17,120 nt of DNA from Leyella stercorea (GCF_019052365.1 NZ_JAHQUY010000065.1:1-17120), one strand, 5' to 3'. Counted from the first letter of the stretch, positions 5,317 through 12,518 are shown. Notes: generated by a model not told the origin, from the letters alone. Made by a program: numbers and translations.

Positions 5317-5346
5317 CAGCCTCGGAGCTTCGGTTCCGGGGCTTTT
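5317..5346 (+). terminator. UUCG-tetraloop terminator after DUF5053 gene 2
   Basis: Eleven pairs (AGCCTCGGAGC with GTTCCGGGGCT) close a C(TTCG)G tetraloop, one of the most stable loops, followed by TTTTAAA. It shares ACACCAGCCTCGGAGC with the terminator behind DUF5053 gene 1. The next ATG is about 16 bases downstream. Confidence 0.85.
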
Positions 5347-5362
5347 AAATTTATAAAATATT

Positions 5363-5617
5363 ATGGGCTTATTAGATCACAAGCGTAAAATGTATATACC
5401 TACAGATAGTATATATGATATTGTTTATCCTATGTCTGACGATGAGAAGCTAAAACATTATAAGGATTTTATGAAGCGTAGGCGCAAGGAACACCGTCGC
5501 AGAGTTTGGCAAAGGATAAAATGGCTGTTGGTAGTGACTGCTGGCGCCATTGCCACGATTGCCAGTCTATTTGATATTTTCGACCATATTACTACAGGCT
5601 TTAACCTGCTGCCGTAG
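5363..5617 (+). CDS. Small membrane protein, 84 aa
   Basis: No family recognised. Residues 36-53 are very basic (KRRRKEHRRRVWQRIK) and lead into one membrane segment, about 54-72 (LLVVTAGAIATIASLF), with a short tail. By the positive-inside rule the N-terminus is cytoplasmic. Holin, lysis accessory or superinfection protein are possible phage roles, none shown. It starts 16 bases behind a strong terminator with no promoter in between. The last 51 bases overlap the convergent gene 5567-5761. Confidence 0.65.
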   Translation: MGLLDHKRKMYIPTDSIYDIVYPMSDDEKLKHYKDFMKRRRKEHRRRVWQRIKWLLVVTAGAIATIASLFDIFDHITTGFNLLP

Positions 5618-5761
5618 CTTGTGCTCTGTGTATGTGGATGTGATGGCGCAGAATGCCATTGTTACGGCTATTGCTGTCACGACCGTGGTCCATACGTTGT
5701 GCGAGTGCTCAAGTTGTCTTACTCTGCGCTGCAGGTCTCTGATGTATTGTTCTGTCTCCAT
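5567..5761 (-). CDS. Small membrane protein with N-terminal helix, 64 aa
   Basis: No family recognised. Residues 1-20 (METEQYIRDLQRRVRQLEHS) form a charged, coiled-coil-like helix; residues 24-42 (WTTVVTAIAVTMAFCAITS) form a membrane segment; the rest is polar. The start is set by a minus-strand promoter 18 bases away (5780-5810). The frame is open further upstream, to about 6037, but that extension would cross the promoter and the inverted repeats. It converges on and overlaps the + strand membrane gene, so the two may dampen each other. Confidence 0.65.
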   Translation of the reverse strand: METEQYIRDLQRRVRQLEHSHNVWTTVVTAIAVTMAFCAITSTYTEHKLRQQVKACSNMVENIK

Positions 5762-5779
5762 ATAATAATGTCTTTGATG

Positions 5780-5810
5780 CAAAAATACTGTTTTTCCCCC
5801 AATCCTCAAA
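5780..5810 (-). promoter_or_regulatory. Minus-strand promoter
   Basis: Read on the minus strand: TTTG (5807-5810), a 19-bp spacer and TATTTTTG (5780-5787), the Bacteroidota pattern. It drives the 64-aa membrane protein gene and faces away from the promoter at 5840. Confidence 0.75.
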
Positions 5811-5839
5811 CTTTTTTCAAAAAAATCCTCGCAAATTCC

Positions 5840-5870
5840 TTGCACGTTCAGATTTTTATCTCTACCTTTG
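5840..5870 (+). promoter_or_regulatory. Plus-strand promoter before the inverted-repeat element
   Basis: TTG at 5840-5842, a 20-bp spacer and TACCTTTG at 5863-5870. Transcription would start near 5877, just before the first hairpin of the element. Confidence 0.78.
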
Positions 5871-5876
5871 CCATCG

Positions 5877-5973
5877 CTACGATATCCATGCGGAGCACTC
5901 CGCATGAACAAAGGGCGAGACGATATGTTCAAGCCCAACCAACTTTTTCTAAACGTTGTGGGCTTATTTTTTT
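5877..5973 (+). ncRNA. Candidate structured small RNA, about 97 nt
   Basis: Starts behind a good promoter and ends in a T-run. It contains hairpin CATGCGGAG-CA-CTCCGCATG (5887-5906) and a terminator hairpin (5931-5965) followed by ATTTTTTT. The only frame, MNKGRDDMFKPNQLF and 10 more residues from 5907, has its ATG inside the first hairpin and looks unlike a real protein. A role as regulatory RNA or as leader of the genes from 6216 are both possible. Confidence 0.45.
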
Positions 5974-6038
5974 GCCCATAATCTGCCGCATCGATACGAG
6001 GGTATTTCGCCCTTTGTTCATGCGGAGCACTCCGCATG
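5887..6038. repeat. 32-bp inverted repeats, each arm itself a hairpin
   Basis: Arms 5887-5918 and 6007-6038 are reverse complements except at the two-base centre of the inner palindrome. Each arm contains CATGCGGAG-CA-CTCCGCATG followed or preceded by AACAAAGGGCGA. The 88-base interior holds the terminator at 5931-5973. No flanking target duplication is visible. It could be a small non-autonomous repeat element or an RNA switch. Confidence 0.85.
5931..5973 (+). terminator. Terminator inside the inverted-repeat element
   Basis: AAGCCCA and CAAC (5931-5943, two-base bulge) pair with GTTGTGGGCTT (5955-5965), followed by A and seven T's. It ends the RNA begun near 5877. Confidence 0.75.
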
Positions 6039-6112
6039 ATGTGGAGATGCCAGAGACAGAATACGGCGGTTCGCCTTCCACGTGTTTTTTAGCCCTTTGT
6101 GGCGGAGAGCAT

Positions 6113-6209
6113 GGATGTTGTAGCAGACGAGGAAGTGCGAGCCGCTTTTTTCGTACCCCTACGTCAACCCGCGCCGGAGCGGTTCTCCGGTAATAAGGCT
6201 ACAACATCC
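6113..6209 (+). promoter_or_regulatory. Long closing stem before the 94-aa gene
   Basis: GGATGTTGTAGC (6113-6124) and GCTACAACATCC (6198-6209) pair perfectly over a 73-base interior that contains a CCGGAG/CTCCGG hairpin (6174-6190). The right arm ends 6 bases before the ATG at 6216. It lacks a tRNA-like T arm. A folded 5' leader that controls translation is a plausible reading. Confidence 0.55.
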
Positions 6210-6215
6210 TATATT

Positions 6216-6500
6216 ATGCAAACATCTGCATCTATCCAGCGCACAGCTCAACTGCGCCCGTTTAGCATCAGCACCGCCTCCGTTAAGGCGTGGCTCAACG
6301 GAAAGAGCAAGTTTTACACCACAATCTGCGAGTTCGAGGTGACACGCCGCGAGGTTCTGCGCGTCCACGCTGCGCTTCTGTCTCTCGGCTCAGGTGACGT
6401 CAGCGCAGAGAGCAGCATCCTCACCGCCCTCTGCTGTGTAGTCCTCTCGGGCTACAACGTCTACAAGTTAAACCAGGAGGAGAAAGGAGGCGAAGCATGA
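6216..6500 (+). CDS. Small protein of unknown function with C-terminal membrane segment, 94 aa
   Basis: No family recognised with certainty. Residues 1-60 are soluble and basic (RTAQLRPFSISTASVKAWLNGKSKFY); residues 66-84 (SSILTALCCVVLSGYNVYKL) could span the membrane. I chose ATG 6216 after an AT-rich leader. A GTG at 6099 is in frame, but its 39 extra codons would cover the stem at 6113-6209. It starts a three-gene run: its stop overlaps the next start (ATGA at 6497). Position just before the late genes fits a phage morphogenesis or lysis accessory, unproven. Confidence 0.7.
   Translation: MQTSASIQRTAQLRPFSISTASVKAWLNGKSKFYTTICEFEVTRREVLRVHAALLSLGSGDVSAESSILTALCCVVLSGYNVYKLNQEEKGGEA
6483..6490 (+). 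promoter_or_regulatory. Shine-Dalgarno site for the 69-aa gene
   Basis: AAAGGAGG lies 6 bases before the ATG at 6497 and supports that start, within the end of the upstream gene. Confidence 0.75.
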
Positions 6501-6706
6501 TAACAATAGATTGTAATCCCGTACGAGTATTGCTCGACAAGGATAACTTAGCGCACAAGATAGTTCTGCTCCGCGACACCACTGACCGCCTGCTCGAGGA
6601 GACGGCGGAGATTAGCGACACGGCAGAGCTGGGCGAGGTGGTCGACCTTATGCGCAACCTTAACGAGCTGCGCCGACAGCTAAACGAAGTTTTTAAAGCA
6701 CAATAA
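6497..6706 (+). CDS. Small acidic helical protein, 69 aa
   Basis: No family recognised. The sequence is rich in E, D, L and R with heptad-like spacing (residues 15-66: LAHKIVLLRDTTDRLLEETAEI and LRRQLNEVF), so probably a coiled coil that multimerises. Translation is coupled to the previous gene by an ATGA overlap, with its own Shine-Dalgarno. Phage scaffolding-type or adaptor proteins of this size exist, but nothing here proves such a role. Confidence 0.75.
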   Translation: MITIDCNPVRVLLDKDNLAHKIVLLRDTTDRLLEETAEISDTAELGEVVDLMRNLNELRRQLNEVFKAQ

Positions 6707-6723
6707 GCAGAAAGGAGAATGTT

Positions 6724-7026
6724 ATGGAGACAACAAACAGAACAGATAGAGACGAGAACGAAGTACGCCGCGCTGAAGCTATCATTACCGTTATGGATGC
6801 TTACCTTGCTTCGCGATCACCGGAGCCTGGCAAATCTCAGCTTGGCGAGGAGTACACGGCGGAGTATAAGACAACGGAGGAGATAGCCGACGAGCTGCAC
6901 AGCATCATGCCAATACACCCAATGGATATAGTGCTATACCTACAGGGCGAAGGCTACGAACTGAAGACCGCTGAGGACGGTACGCTACGGTGGGAGCTCT
7001 GGCGCGATATGCACTACATGCTATAA
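6724..7026 (+). CDS. Hypothetical protein, 100 aa, winged-helix-like C-terminal half
   Basis: No family recognised. Residues 1-45 are polar. Residues 50-100 (TTEEIADELHSIMPIHPMDIVLYLQGEGYELKTAEDGTLRWELW) read like a small winged helix: a short helix, a second helix with a P-M turn, a recognition-like helix and a beta wing. This would suit a DNA-packaging or regulatory role (a small-terminase-like role is conceivable), but that is inference from pattern. Shine-Dalgarno AAAGGAG at 6711-6717 fixes the start. Last gene before the terminator at 7071. Confidence 0.75.
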   Translation: METTNRTDRDENEVRRAEAIITVMDAYLASRSPEPGKSQLGEEYTAEYKTTEEIADELHSIMPIHPMDIVLYLQGEGYELKTAEDGTLRWELWRDMHYML

Positions 7027-7070
7027 AATAGAGCCATAAGATAAAAACATTTTTTTACATTTTTCGCTTG

Positions 7071-7105
7071 CGGCGCATTCTATGTGAATAGGGTGCGCCG
7101 TTTTT
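7071..7105 (+). terminator. Strong terminator before the late operon
   Basis: Thirteen pairs (CGGCGCATTCTAT with ATAGGGTGCGCCG, two G-U) close a GTGA loop, followed by five T's. It separates the small-gene unit 6216-7026 from the structural genes. Confidence 0.92.
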
Positions 7106-7132
7106 GTATTCTTACGTGTCGCGAGCTTGTTA

Positions 7133-7140
7133 TATCTTTG
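7133..7140 (+). promoter_or_regulatory. -7 box TATCTTTG of the late operon
   Basis: Lies 26 bases before the ATG at 7167, directly behind a terminator. No TTG occurs at the usual distance; the nearest (7104-7106) is 26 bp away. The same TATCTTTG with a T-rich upstream tract stands before the tail-fibre genes (12558), hinting at a late-type promoter. Confidence 0.6.
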
Positions 7141-7166
7141 CCGTTGCAAACCAATAACAAGCATTT

Positions 7167-8246
7167 ATGATCACTCTTCTTCAGTCGCTACCCGCAACAT
7201 GTTTCTCGTCGTGCATCCCCGACGTGATATATTCGTTCACTCCCTCCAGTGGCGACATCGACGACGCCAGCCGAATAGGCACCACCGTCACCATTACCAT
7301 CGACGGCAAGGAGATATTCTCAGAACGTTTCTTCCCAGTCGACGGCAAGATAACACTCGCAGAGCTCGACCGCCTGCTCACTCCGTATGCTCGCCAGAAC
7401 TTGAGCATCAACCTCACCATCAAGATCGAAGAAGATGACGACGTTCGTGAAGATGATGGCGGTACTGCCACCATCTCGTCAAAGATCATATACTGCGAGG
7501 CAGATATCAACACTCCTGCTACCGACTTTATCAACACACATTTTCTAACGATGTTAGATGGCGAGAAGCAGACTGCTCTGAACCGCTTGGAGTACCTACA
7601 CTACATCGGCACGGACAGTGCCTCTGTCGTCGCCGACTATGACGATGGCACTACAAAGGAGTTCTCGCTTTCACCAGTTGGTGGCAATAGTCGCTATACT
7701 ACGATTGATGTCACTCCGAGCAAGTTCGTTAGCGATACTGATAGTTGTTTATTAGGTTTTGGGGTCCAGGCTGGGCAGCGCAAGTTCCGGTTCTCTATCG
7801 ATTTAGACGAACCTGACTGCGCTCCCATTCTGGTTTTCGAGAACTCTTTCGGTTGCGACGAGCTGCTCTACTGCACGGGTACACACACCGTGGCACCTAC
7901 CTATAAGCGTAGCCAGGGCTACATCGGCAAGTATAACCGCAACTACGAGATAGCCGAGACACGCACCTTCAAGGCTGACACGGGCTTCCTCACGTTCGCA
8001 ATGGCGAATTGGGCTGACGAGCTCTTCCGATCTAAGAGCATACATGTGGTGAACTTCAAGGACGGACACCCAAATGTAGGCAAAGAGGTCATTGTCACCG
8101 ACTCAAAGTCGGAGTACAACAACAACGACGAGTCGATGCCACGATTCACCTTCAGCTACCAGTATGCTCAGCGCAACCACAACGTGTTCGACACGCTGCG
8201 CTCCGGACGCATCTTTGACAATACCTTCGACAATACCTTTGAATGA
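7167..8246 (+). CDS. Phage structural protein, beta-rich, 359 aa (baseplate/tail-type guess)
   Basis: No named family recognised. The chain alternates beta-strand-like segments throughout (for example TTVTITIDGKEIF, LSINLTIKIEE, RKFRFSIDLDE) with few helices, typical of baseplate or tail-tip proteins. Residues 345-358 end in a short FDNTFDNTFE repeat. It is the first gene behind the promoter at 7133 and overlaps the next start by four bases. Being placed directly before a portal gene is odd for a tail protein. Alternatives are a capsid decoration or minor head protein. Confidence 0.75.
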   Translation: MITLLQSLPATCFSSCIPDVIYSFTPSSGDIDDASRIGTTVTITIDGKEIFSERFFPVDGKITLAELDRLLTPYARQNLSINLTIKIEEDDDVREDDGGTATISSKIIYCEADINTPATDFINTHFLTMLDGEKQTALNRLEYLHYIGTDSASVVADYDDGTTKEFSLSPVGGNSRYTTIDVTPSKFVSDTDSCLLGFGVQAGQRKFRFSIDLDEPDCAPILVFENSFGCDELLYCTGTHTVAPTYKRSQGYIGKYNRNYEIAETRTFKADTGFLTFAMANWADELFRSKSIHVVNFKDGHPNVGKEVIVTDSKSEYNNNDESMPRFTFSYQYAQRNHNVFDTLRSGRIFDNTFDNTFE

Positions 8247-8491
8247 TGGGCGCCATACACTTTGCTGACATGCTGCGCCTGCTCGATCAGGCTTATCAGC
8301 ACCGCTCACTCGTCGACATCCATGCGTGGGAGGGTGGCACCGGCGAGATGCTGCACTACAAGGGGTGGCTGGTGCACCACGTCAACTGGCGAGGTGGCTA
8401 TGTGCGCCTGCGCAACCCTCGCAACCGTGCCATACGTGCATTGCCACAGATTTTTATTATACAAATCAATAACAAACGTGTTTACTTATGA
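8243..8491 (+). CDS. Small beta-rich protein, 82 aa, companion of the 359-aa protein
   Basis: No family recognised. After a helix (residues 6-20) the rest is strand-like, with many aromatic and arginine residues (GWLVHHVNWRGGYVRLRNPRNRAIRALP). It overlaps the previous stop and its own stop overlaps the start of the portal-like gene (ATGA at 8488). The coupling on both sides suggests stoichiometric co-production with virion proteins. A second in-frame ATG follows immediately at 8246. Confidence 0.75.
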   Translation: MMGAIHFADMLRLLDQAYQHRSLVDIHAWEGGTGEMLHYKGWLVHHVNWRGGYVRLRNPRNRAIRALPQIFIIQINNKRVYL

Positions 8492-9936
8492 CCAATAGCA
8501 ACACTCTTCTGCCAACATCGGCGCAGCCTGATGCCGAAGGCTTCCGCCGCTATCGCATAGCTCCGTCGGGCATAGGCTCTGCAGGGCAGAGCAACTCCGT
8601 GACTTCCGAGTATGGCTCCGACTCGAACACCATCTTCGACGATGATCGATTGCCTGGCAGTAATCTCGTGCGCCCCATCACCGTCGGCGGCAAGCAGTAT
8701 AAGTACGTGCAGTGGGGCTACGACGACCAGCTGCCTTATCGTCTACGCCACGAGATAATGTCCAATATGATTACGGCGCAGTGCCAGCAGTTCAATATCG
8801 TGTCATGCTATGGTCAGGGCGTGCGCTTCGTCGACCGCAAGACAAAGCAAGATGTCTCAGATCCTGACATACTGCAGTTCTGCCTACGCAACTCACTCCA
8901 GGAGGTATTCCTTGAGCAGGCTACGGATATGAAGTTCTACTCGTTCTCGGTGACGGTGGTCATCCTCTCGCGCGACGGCGAGCGTATCGTGACGGTGCGC
9001 AACAAGGATGCCTCCTACTGTCGCTTCGAAGCTGCATCGAGCACCCATAGTGGCAAGCCGGAGCACGTGTTCTATGGCGACTGGCGCTTGGGCTTCCTCG
9101 ACGAGTCGAAGATAGAGGCAATTCCTCTACTCGACTACTGGGACCCATTAGGCGACCTCCTGGTGCGCATGGGTGCCGAACCCGACCCACAGACGGGTCT
9201 GCGACGCAAGCCTACAAAAGACCGCAAATTCGCCATCGTGAGCCGTATGGCAACGCCGGGCACGCAGACATACCCAGTGCCTTACTACTCGTCGATATTC
9301 CGCGACACGTGGTTCGACATCTATCGTCTGATAGGCATCGGCAAACGCTACATGATAAAGAACACGTCGGCTCCAAGGGTGCAGATTGAGGTGCACGACG
9401 ACTACTGGGATAACGTGTGCGACAACGAGATGATCTCTGACGAGCAGAAGCGCCGAGAGCGCAAGGAGCAGGAGAAACAGAACATCATCGACTTCGTGAC
9501 GGGCATCGAGAACGCCGGCAAGGCGATGATCAGCGGCTACTACGTAGACCCCAACGGCAAGGAGAACCGCATGGTGCGCATCGTACCGCTCAACGATGCC
9601 TCGAAGAAGGAGGGCGGCAACTGGAGCGACGATATGTCGGAGGCCTCGAACGCTCTTTGCTTCGCCTTCGGCATTCACCCGAACCTGGTGGGCGCTACGC
9701 CCGGCAAGAGCCAGATGAACAACTCGGGCTCCGACAAGCGCGAACTCTTCACGCTGAAGCAGGCTATCGAGAAGCCTTGCCACGACGTGATGTGCAAGCC
9801 TTACCACGTGATTCTGCACTACAACGGCTGGCATGATCGTGCGACGGTGGATGTGCCGATGATCGTACTGACGACGCTTGACGAGAAGCGCGACGCGAAG
9901 AAAGTGACGGGCAATAGTAACAACGAAAAGGAGTAG
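8488..9936 (+). CDS. Portal-like protein, 482 aa
   Basis: Assigned from the C-terminal half. Residues 389-425 (EASNALCFAFGIHPNLVGATPGKSQMNNSGS) match the portal signature in which a helix ends in G-I-x-P-x-L-x-G followed by a Gly/Ser/Asn-rich turn, and then a helix (FTLKQAIEKPCHDVM). A stem-like stretch with R and K (SRMATPGTQTYPVPYYSSIFRDTWFDIYRLI) and a charged helix precede it. Length is usual for portals (400-550 aa). Portals form the dodecameric ring through which DNA enters the head. The protein is divergent, and no terminase or capsid gene adjoins it here. Confidence 0.78.
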   Translation: MTNSNTLLPTSAQPDAEGFRRYRIAPSGIGSAGQSNSVTSEYGSDSNTIFDDDRLPGSNLVRPITVGGKQYKYVQWGYDDQLPYRLRHEIMSNMITAQCQQFNIVSCYGQGVRFVDRKTKQDVSDPDILQFCLRNSLQEVFLEQATDMKFYSFSVTVVILSRDGERIVTVRNKDASYCRFEAASSTHSGKPEHVFYGDWRLGFLDESKIEAIPLLDYWDPLGDLLVRMGAEPDPQTGLRRKPTKDRKFAIVSRMATPGTQTYPVPYYSSIFRDTWFDIYRLIGIGKRYMIKNTSAPRVQIEVHDDYWDNVCDNEMISDEQKRRERKEQEKQNIIDFVTGIENAGKAMISGYYVDPNGKENRMVRIVPLNDASKKEGGNWSDDMSEASNALCFAFGIHPNLVGATPGKSQMNNSGSDKRELFTLKQAIEKPCHDVMCKPYHVILHYNGWHDRATVDVPMIVLTTLDEKRDAKKVTGNSNNEKE

Positions 9937-9942
9937 GTATAT

Positions 9943-10776
9943 ATGATAACGATATTCAAAGAAGATTTTGAACGCTCGCTTCCCGTGGGCGCTTCGGCGA
10001 ACGAGGAGGTGTTTGCCGCTGTTTATCCGGCTATAGAGGCAGGGCTTAACAATTACTATGACATGCTGCTCGGCGACCCTGGTGCTCAGCGAGTTGAGTC
10101 GACCGACGAGAGCGAACCGTTAAAGTACTACTTTAAGATGTTGGTGTGCGTAGATGCCTTCCTCTCGGTGTTCAGACAGCTCGACCTCGTGCTCACTTCT
10201 ACAGGCTTCGGCATAGTGTCGAACGACACTATATCGCCGGCTTCGAAGCAGCGTGTTGATGCCCTTGAGGCCCAGCTGCGCACTGCACAGTGCCGTGCGC
10301 GTGCTATGGTGGTACAGCAGCTGCGCTCTGAGGAGTGGGGTGTGACAGAGCAGGCGCAGAACTTCGTGCGCCACATATACACGGAGCACTACTTCTTCTT
10401 TGCACAAGGCATCCCAAGCCGATCGTACAAGGACTGGGAGGCTATGCAACGTGCTATCAGCGAGGCAGAGGAGCAGCTGCGCGTGCGCTTCTCCGACGAG
10501 CAGATAGACGCTGTGCTGAAGGCTTATCGATGCAAAGACAAAAAGGACATGGCAGAGTACGGAGGCTTCGTTCAGCTGGCGCGCGACTTTGTTGACCTCT
10601 GGGCTGCCGACGGTGACGGAGCACTGCACTCCGCTCTCTTCCGACGCATGGAGCGTCTCGTTGAGGGCAGTCCGGAGACATTCTGCATTTACCCCACTAC
10701 TACGGCGTACAGCTCGGCACACATGCTGACGTTCAGCAACAAAAAAGAATCTTCTGCATTTCTCTTCAATGGATAA
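9943..10776 (+). CDS. DUF6712-like phage protein, 277 aa
   Basis: The motif LDLVLTSTGFGIVSN (residues 80-94) followed by PASKQRVDALEAQL looks like the Bacteroidota phage family I know as DUF6712; this is recalled, not searched. The protein is mostly helical. Its place right after the portal suggests a head-tail connector or adaptor role, which is inference. The start has the AT-rich leader TATATATG six bases after the portal stop; the end overlaps the next gene by eight bases. Confidence 0.7.
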   Translation: MITIFKEDFERSLPVGASANEEVFAAVYPAIEAGLNNYYDMLLGDPGAQRVESTDESEPLKYYFKMLVCVDAFLSVFRQLDLVLTSTGFGIVSNDTISPASKQRVDALEAQLRTAQCRARAMVVQQLRSEEWGVTEQAQNFVRHIYTEHYFFFAQGIPSRSYKDWEAMQRAISEAEEQLRVRFSDEQIDAVLKAYRCKDKKDMAEYGGFVQLARDFVDLWAADGDGALHSALFRRMERLVEGSPETFCIYPTTTAYSSAHMLTFSNKKESSAFLFNG

Positions 10777-11554
10777 AATAGAACTCACATGCCCCAAGTC
10801 GTGGAGCGAGCTGACACAAGAGCAGCTACGCTACACCTTCTTTCTGCTTTCCACCTTCGCCGACAAGGTGATGGTGAAGACATATATGTTCGTGCGCTTC
10901 ACTGGTATCAACGTCATCAAGAAGAACCGCTTCGGATGGCAGTGTGTCTACCAGCCCGAGGGTGAGAAGCGCAAACGAGTGTTCTATCTGCAGCTATGGC
11001 AGATACGCTCGTTCCTGGAGCAGCTCGCTTGGGTGGACAGCATAGAGCAAATGGATAATAGGTTGGATGTTGTCCAGGGGCTCGAAGCTGTCCATCCATT
11101 GCTGCAGGAGGACACCGAGCACCATCGCATCATAACCTTCGAGGAGTACCTCTGCATGGAGAAGTACTACCAACGCTTTCACTCTACTGGCAATGATGAC
11201 GCTATCGATGTGCTCGCCTCTTTCCTCTACCGCAATCCCGACTTCTCGCGACCAGCAGAACTGACACTGACACCTGCGGAGCGCCTTGCCACGCTCGCAT
11301 GGTTTGCGCACGTGAAGGTCGTCATGTCGCACGCCTTCCCACACTTCTTCCGCAGAACGGAGAGCGACGACGACATATCCGAGCTATCGATGCTGCAGTC
11401 GTTCAATGTGCAGCTGCGTGCTCTCACCGACGGCGACGTGACAAAGGAGACACTTGTAAAGCAGACAGACTGCTGGCGTGCTCTTACTGAGCTCGAAGCA
11501 AAAGCGCGTGAGGCAGAGGAGTTCAAACGCAAATATCCTAAGCTAACAAGTTAA
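10769..11554 (+). CDS. Conserved-looking phage protein of unknown function, 261 aa
   Basis: No named family recognised. The N-terminus (ELTCPKSWSELTQEQLRYTFFLLSTF) begins with a pattern typical of small Bacteroidota phage virion proteins; the middle is rich in aromatic residues and helices, and the C-terminus (LTELEAKAREAEEFKRKY) is a charged helix, possibly a coiled coil. Its start lies in the last eight bases of the upstream gene, so translation is coupled. An assembly or connector factor fits the position between portal and tail terminator. Confidence 0.75.
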   Translation: MDKIELTCPKSWSELTQEQLRYTFFLLSTFADKVMVKTYMFVRFTGINVIKKNRFGWQCVYQPEGEKRKRVFYLQLWQIRSFLEQLAWVDSIEQMDNRLDVVQGLEAVHPLLQEDTEHHRIITFEEYLCMEKYYQRFHSTGNDDAIDVLASFLYRNPDFSRPAELTLTPAERLATLAWFAHVKVVMSHAFPHFFRRTESDDDISELSMLQSFNVQLRALTDGDVTKETLVKQTDCWRALTELEAKAREAEEFKRKYPKLTS

Positions 11555-11566
11555 TACACGTGATAT

Positions 11567-12061
11567 ATGAAAGACTTATTTCCGGCTCTCGACTACTTCA
11601 CTCAACTCGCGAAGAGCAACCGTCTCGCTACCGAGCACGACTTCCACCCATGCCTTTGCTCTGGTCCCGACTCGATACAAGGTGTTATGGACTCGTTCCG
11701 CAAGCACAAGAACTTCATCATGGTCGACGACACCACATCGCAGCAGACCTTCAGCAACGGTGTGGGCTATTTCCGACGCGATGTCTACACCGTCTTCATC
11801 GTAGCTCACTACCGCTACGACGACATGGCGGAGCGCGAGCAGAAGTTGAACCTCTGCCGCCAGTTGTTCCGACAGTTTCATTCCCGACTGCTGCACGATC
11901 GCGACGGACTCGGCGACGAGCGTCTGACATACTTGCAGCTGAACAACATCTACTCTACTGAGCTCGGTCGCTACGCCATGAATGGCGTGACGGGACTCTA
12001 CTTCATGGTGCAGAACGAACAACCTATAGACATTAGCTATGAGCAGTCAGACTGGACTTAA
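11567..12061 (+). CDS. Tail-terminator-like phage protein, 164 aa
   Basis: Alpha/beta pattern with strands around NFIMVDDTT and VYTVFIVAHYRY, a long helix (MAEREQKLNLCRQLFRQFHSRLL) and closing strands (TGLYFMVQNEQPIDISY). Such an order, with size and position before a gp10-like gene, resembles tail terminator or tail completion proteins. This is a structural analogy, not a sequence match. Its 3' end overlaps the next gene by 23 bases. Confidence 0.55.
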   Translation: MKDLFPALDYFTQLAKSNRLATEHDFHPCLCSGPDSIQGVMDSFRKHKNFIMVDDTTSQQTFSNGVGYFRRDVYTVFIVAHYRYDDMAEREQKLNLCRQLFRQFHSRLLHDRDGLGDERLTYLQLNNIYSTELGRYAMNGVTGLYFMVQNEQPIDISYEQSDWT

Positions 12062-12518
12062 ACCGAACATGACCGACGCCGAGCACCAGAAGTGGCTTGA
12101 GGGTTGGAGCGAGTTTATGGTTAAGATGTGGCGCGAGCGTATGATGCAGTTCGCGCCACCAGTTTACGATACCGGTGCTTTGTCGCGCTCCGTGCAGGGT
12201 GTCATACATCCAGGCCCGGTGACATCGATAGAGCACCGTTTTTTGGAGTATGGCATCTATGTGGCGCGTGGTGTCGGCAACGGCTACCGCCATAACAACG
12301 GTGGCGACCTGACATTCCTGAAGGACTGGAAGTCGAACCCACACCACCGACAGAAACGCGACTGGTTCTCAAAGAAGTACATGTACTCGCTACACCGTCT
12401 CAACGAGTTCGAGGCTGCTTACTACGGCACTACATACAATGGTCTCGTGTCATCATTCCTACGTCAGCTCTTCACTGGTGGGTCAAGCACCATCGACCGC
12501 GCGGTAGCGCAGCTGTAG
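12039..12518 (+). CDS. HK97 gp10-like head-tail connector, 159 aa
   Basis: An N-terminal helix (EHQKWLEGWSEFMVKMWRERM), then DTGALSRSVQG, the motif shared by HK97 gp10-like proteins (v-D-T-G-x-L-x-x-S), then FLEYGIYVARGVGNGY and a basic region with WFSKKYMYSLHRLNE. Gp10-like proteins join head and tail or complete the tail in siphoviruses. Size fits (140-170 aa). The start lies inside the previous gene, so they are probably coupled. Substituting an alternative start downstream would remove the first helix only. Confidence 0.72.
   Translation: MSSQTGLKPNMTDAEHQKWLEGWSEFMVKMWRERMMQFAPPVYDTGALSRSVQGVIHPGPVTSIEHRFLEYGIYVARGVGNGYRHNNGGDLTFLKDWKSNPHHRQKRDWFSKKYMYSLHRLNEFEAAYYGTTYNGLVSSFLRQLFTGGSSTIDRAVAQL

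Noticed and set aside
5762..6037. Long N-terminal extension of the minus-strand membrane protein
   Set aside because: It would read through the minus promoter and both repeat arms; the duplicated MRSAPH segments in it come from the DNA repeat.
5887..6038. Insertion sequence ends
   Set aside because: The 32-bp inverted repeats have no transposase between them and no target duplication outside; kept only as a repeat.
5621..6193. Plus-strand open frame of 190 codons
   Set aside because: It covers the antisense of the 64-aa gene, two promoters, the inverted repeats and a terminator, and lacks a ribosome site.
6113..6209. tRNA or tmRNA
   Set aside because: The 12-bp closing stem looked acceptor-like, but no T arm (TTCGA), anticodon arm or CCA end fits.
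9148..9834. Minus-strand open frame of 228 codons inside the portal-like gene
   Set aside because: Antisense shadow of a strongly coding frame; hydrophobic and repetitive without domain signal.
10120..10797. Minus-strand open frame of 225 codons inside the DUF6712-like gene
   Set aside because: Antisense shadow with no promoter, ribosome site or recognisable motif.
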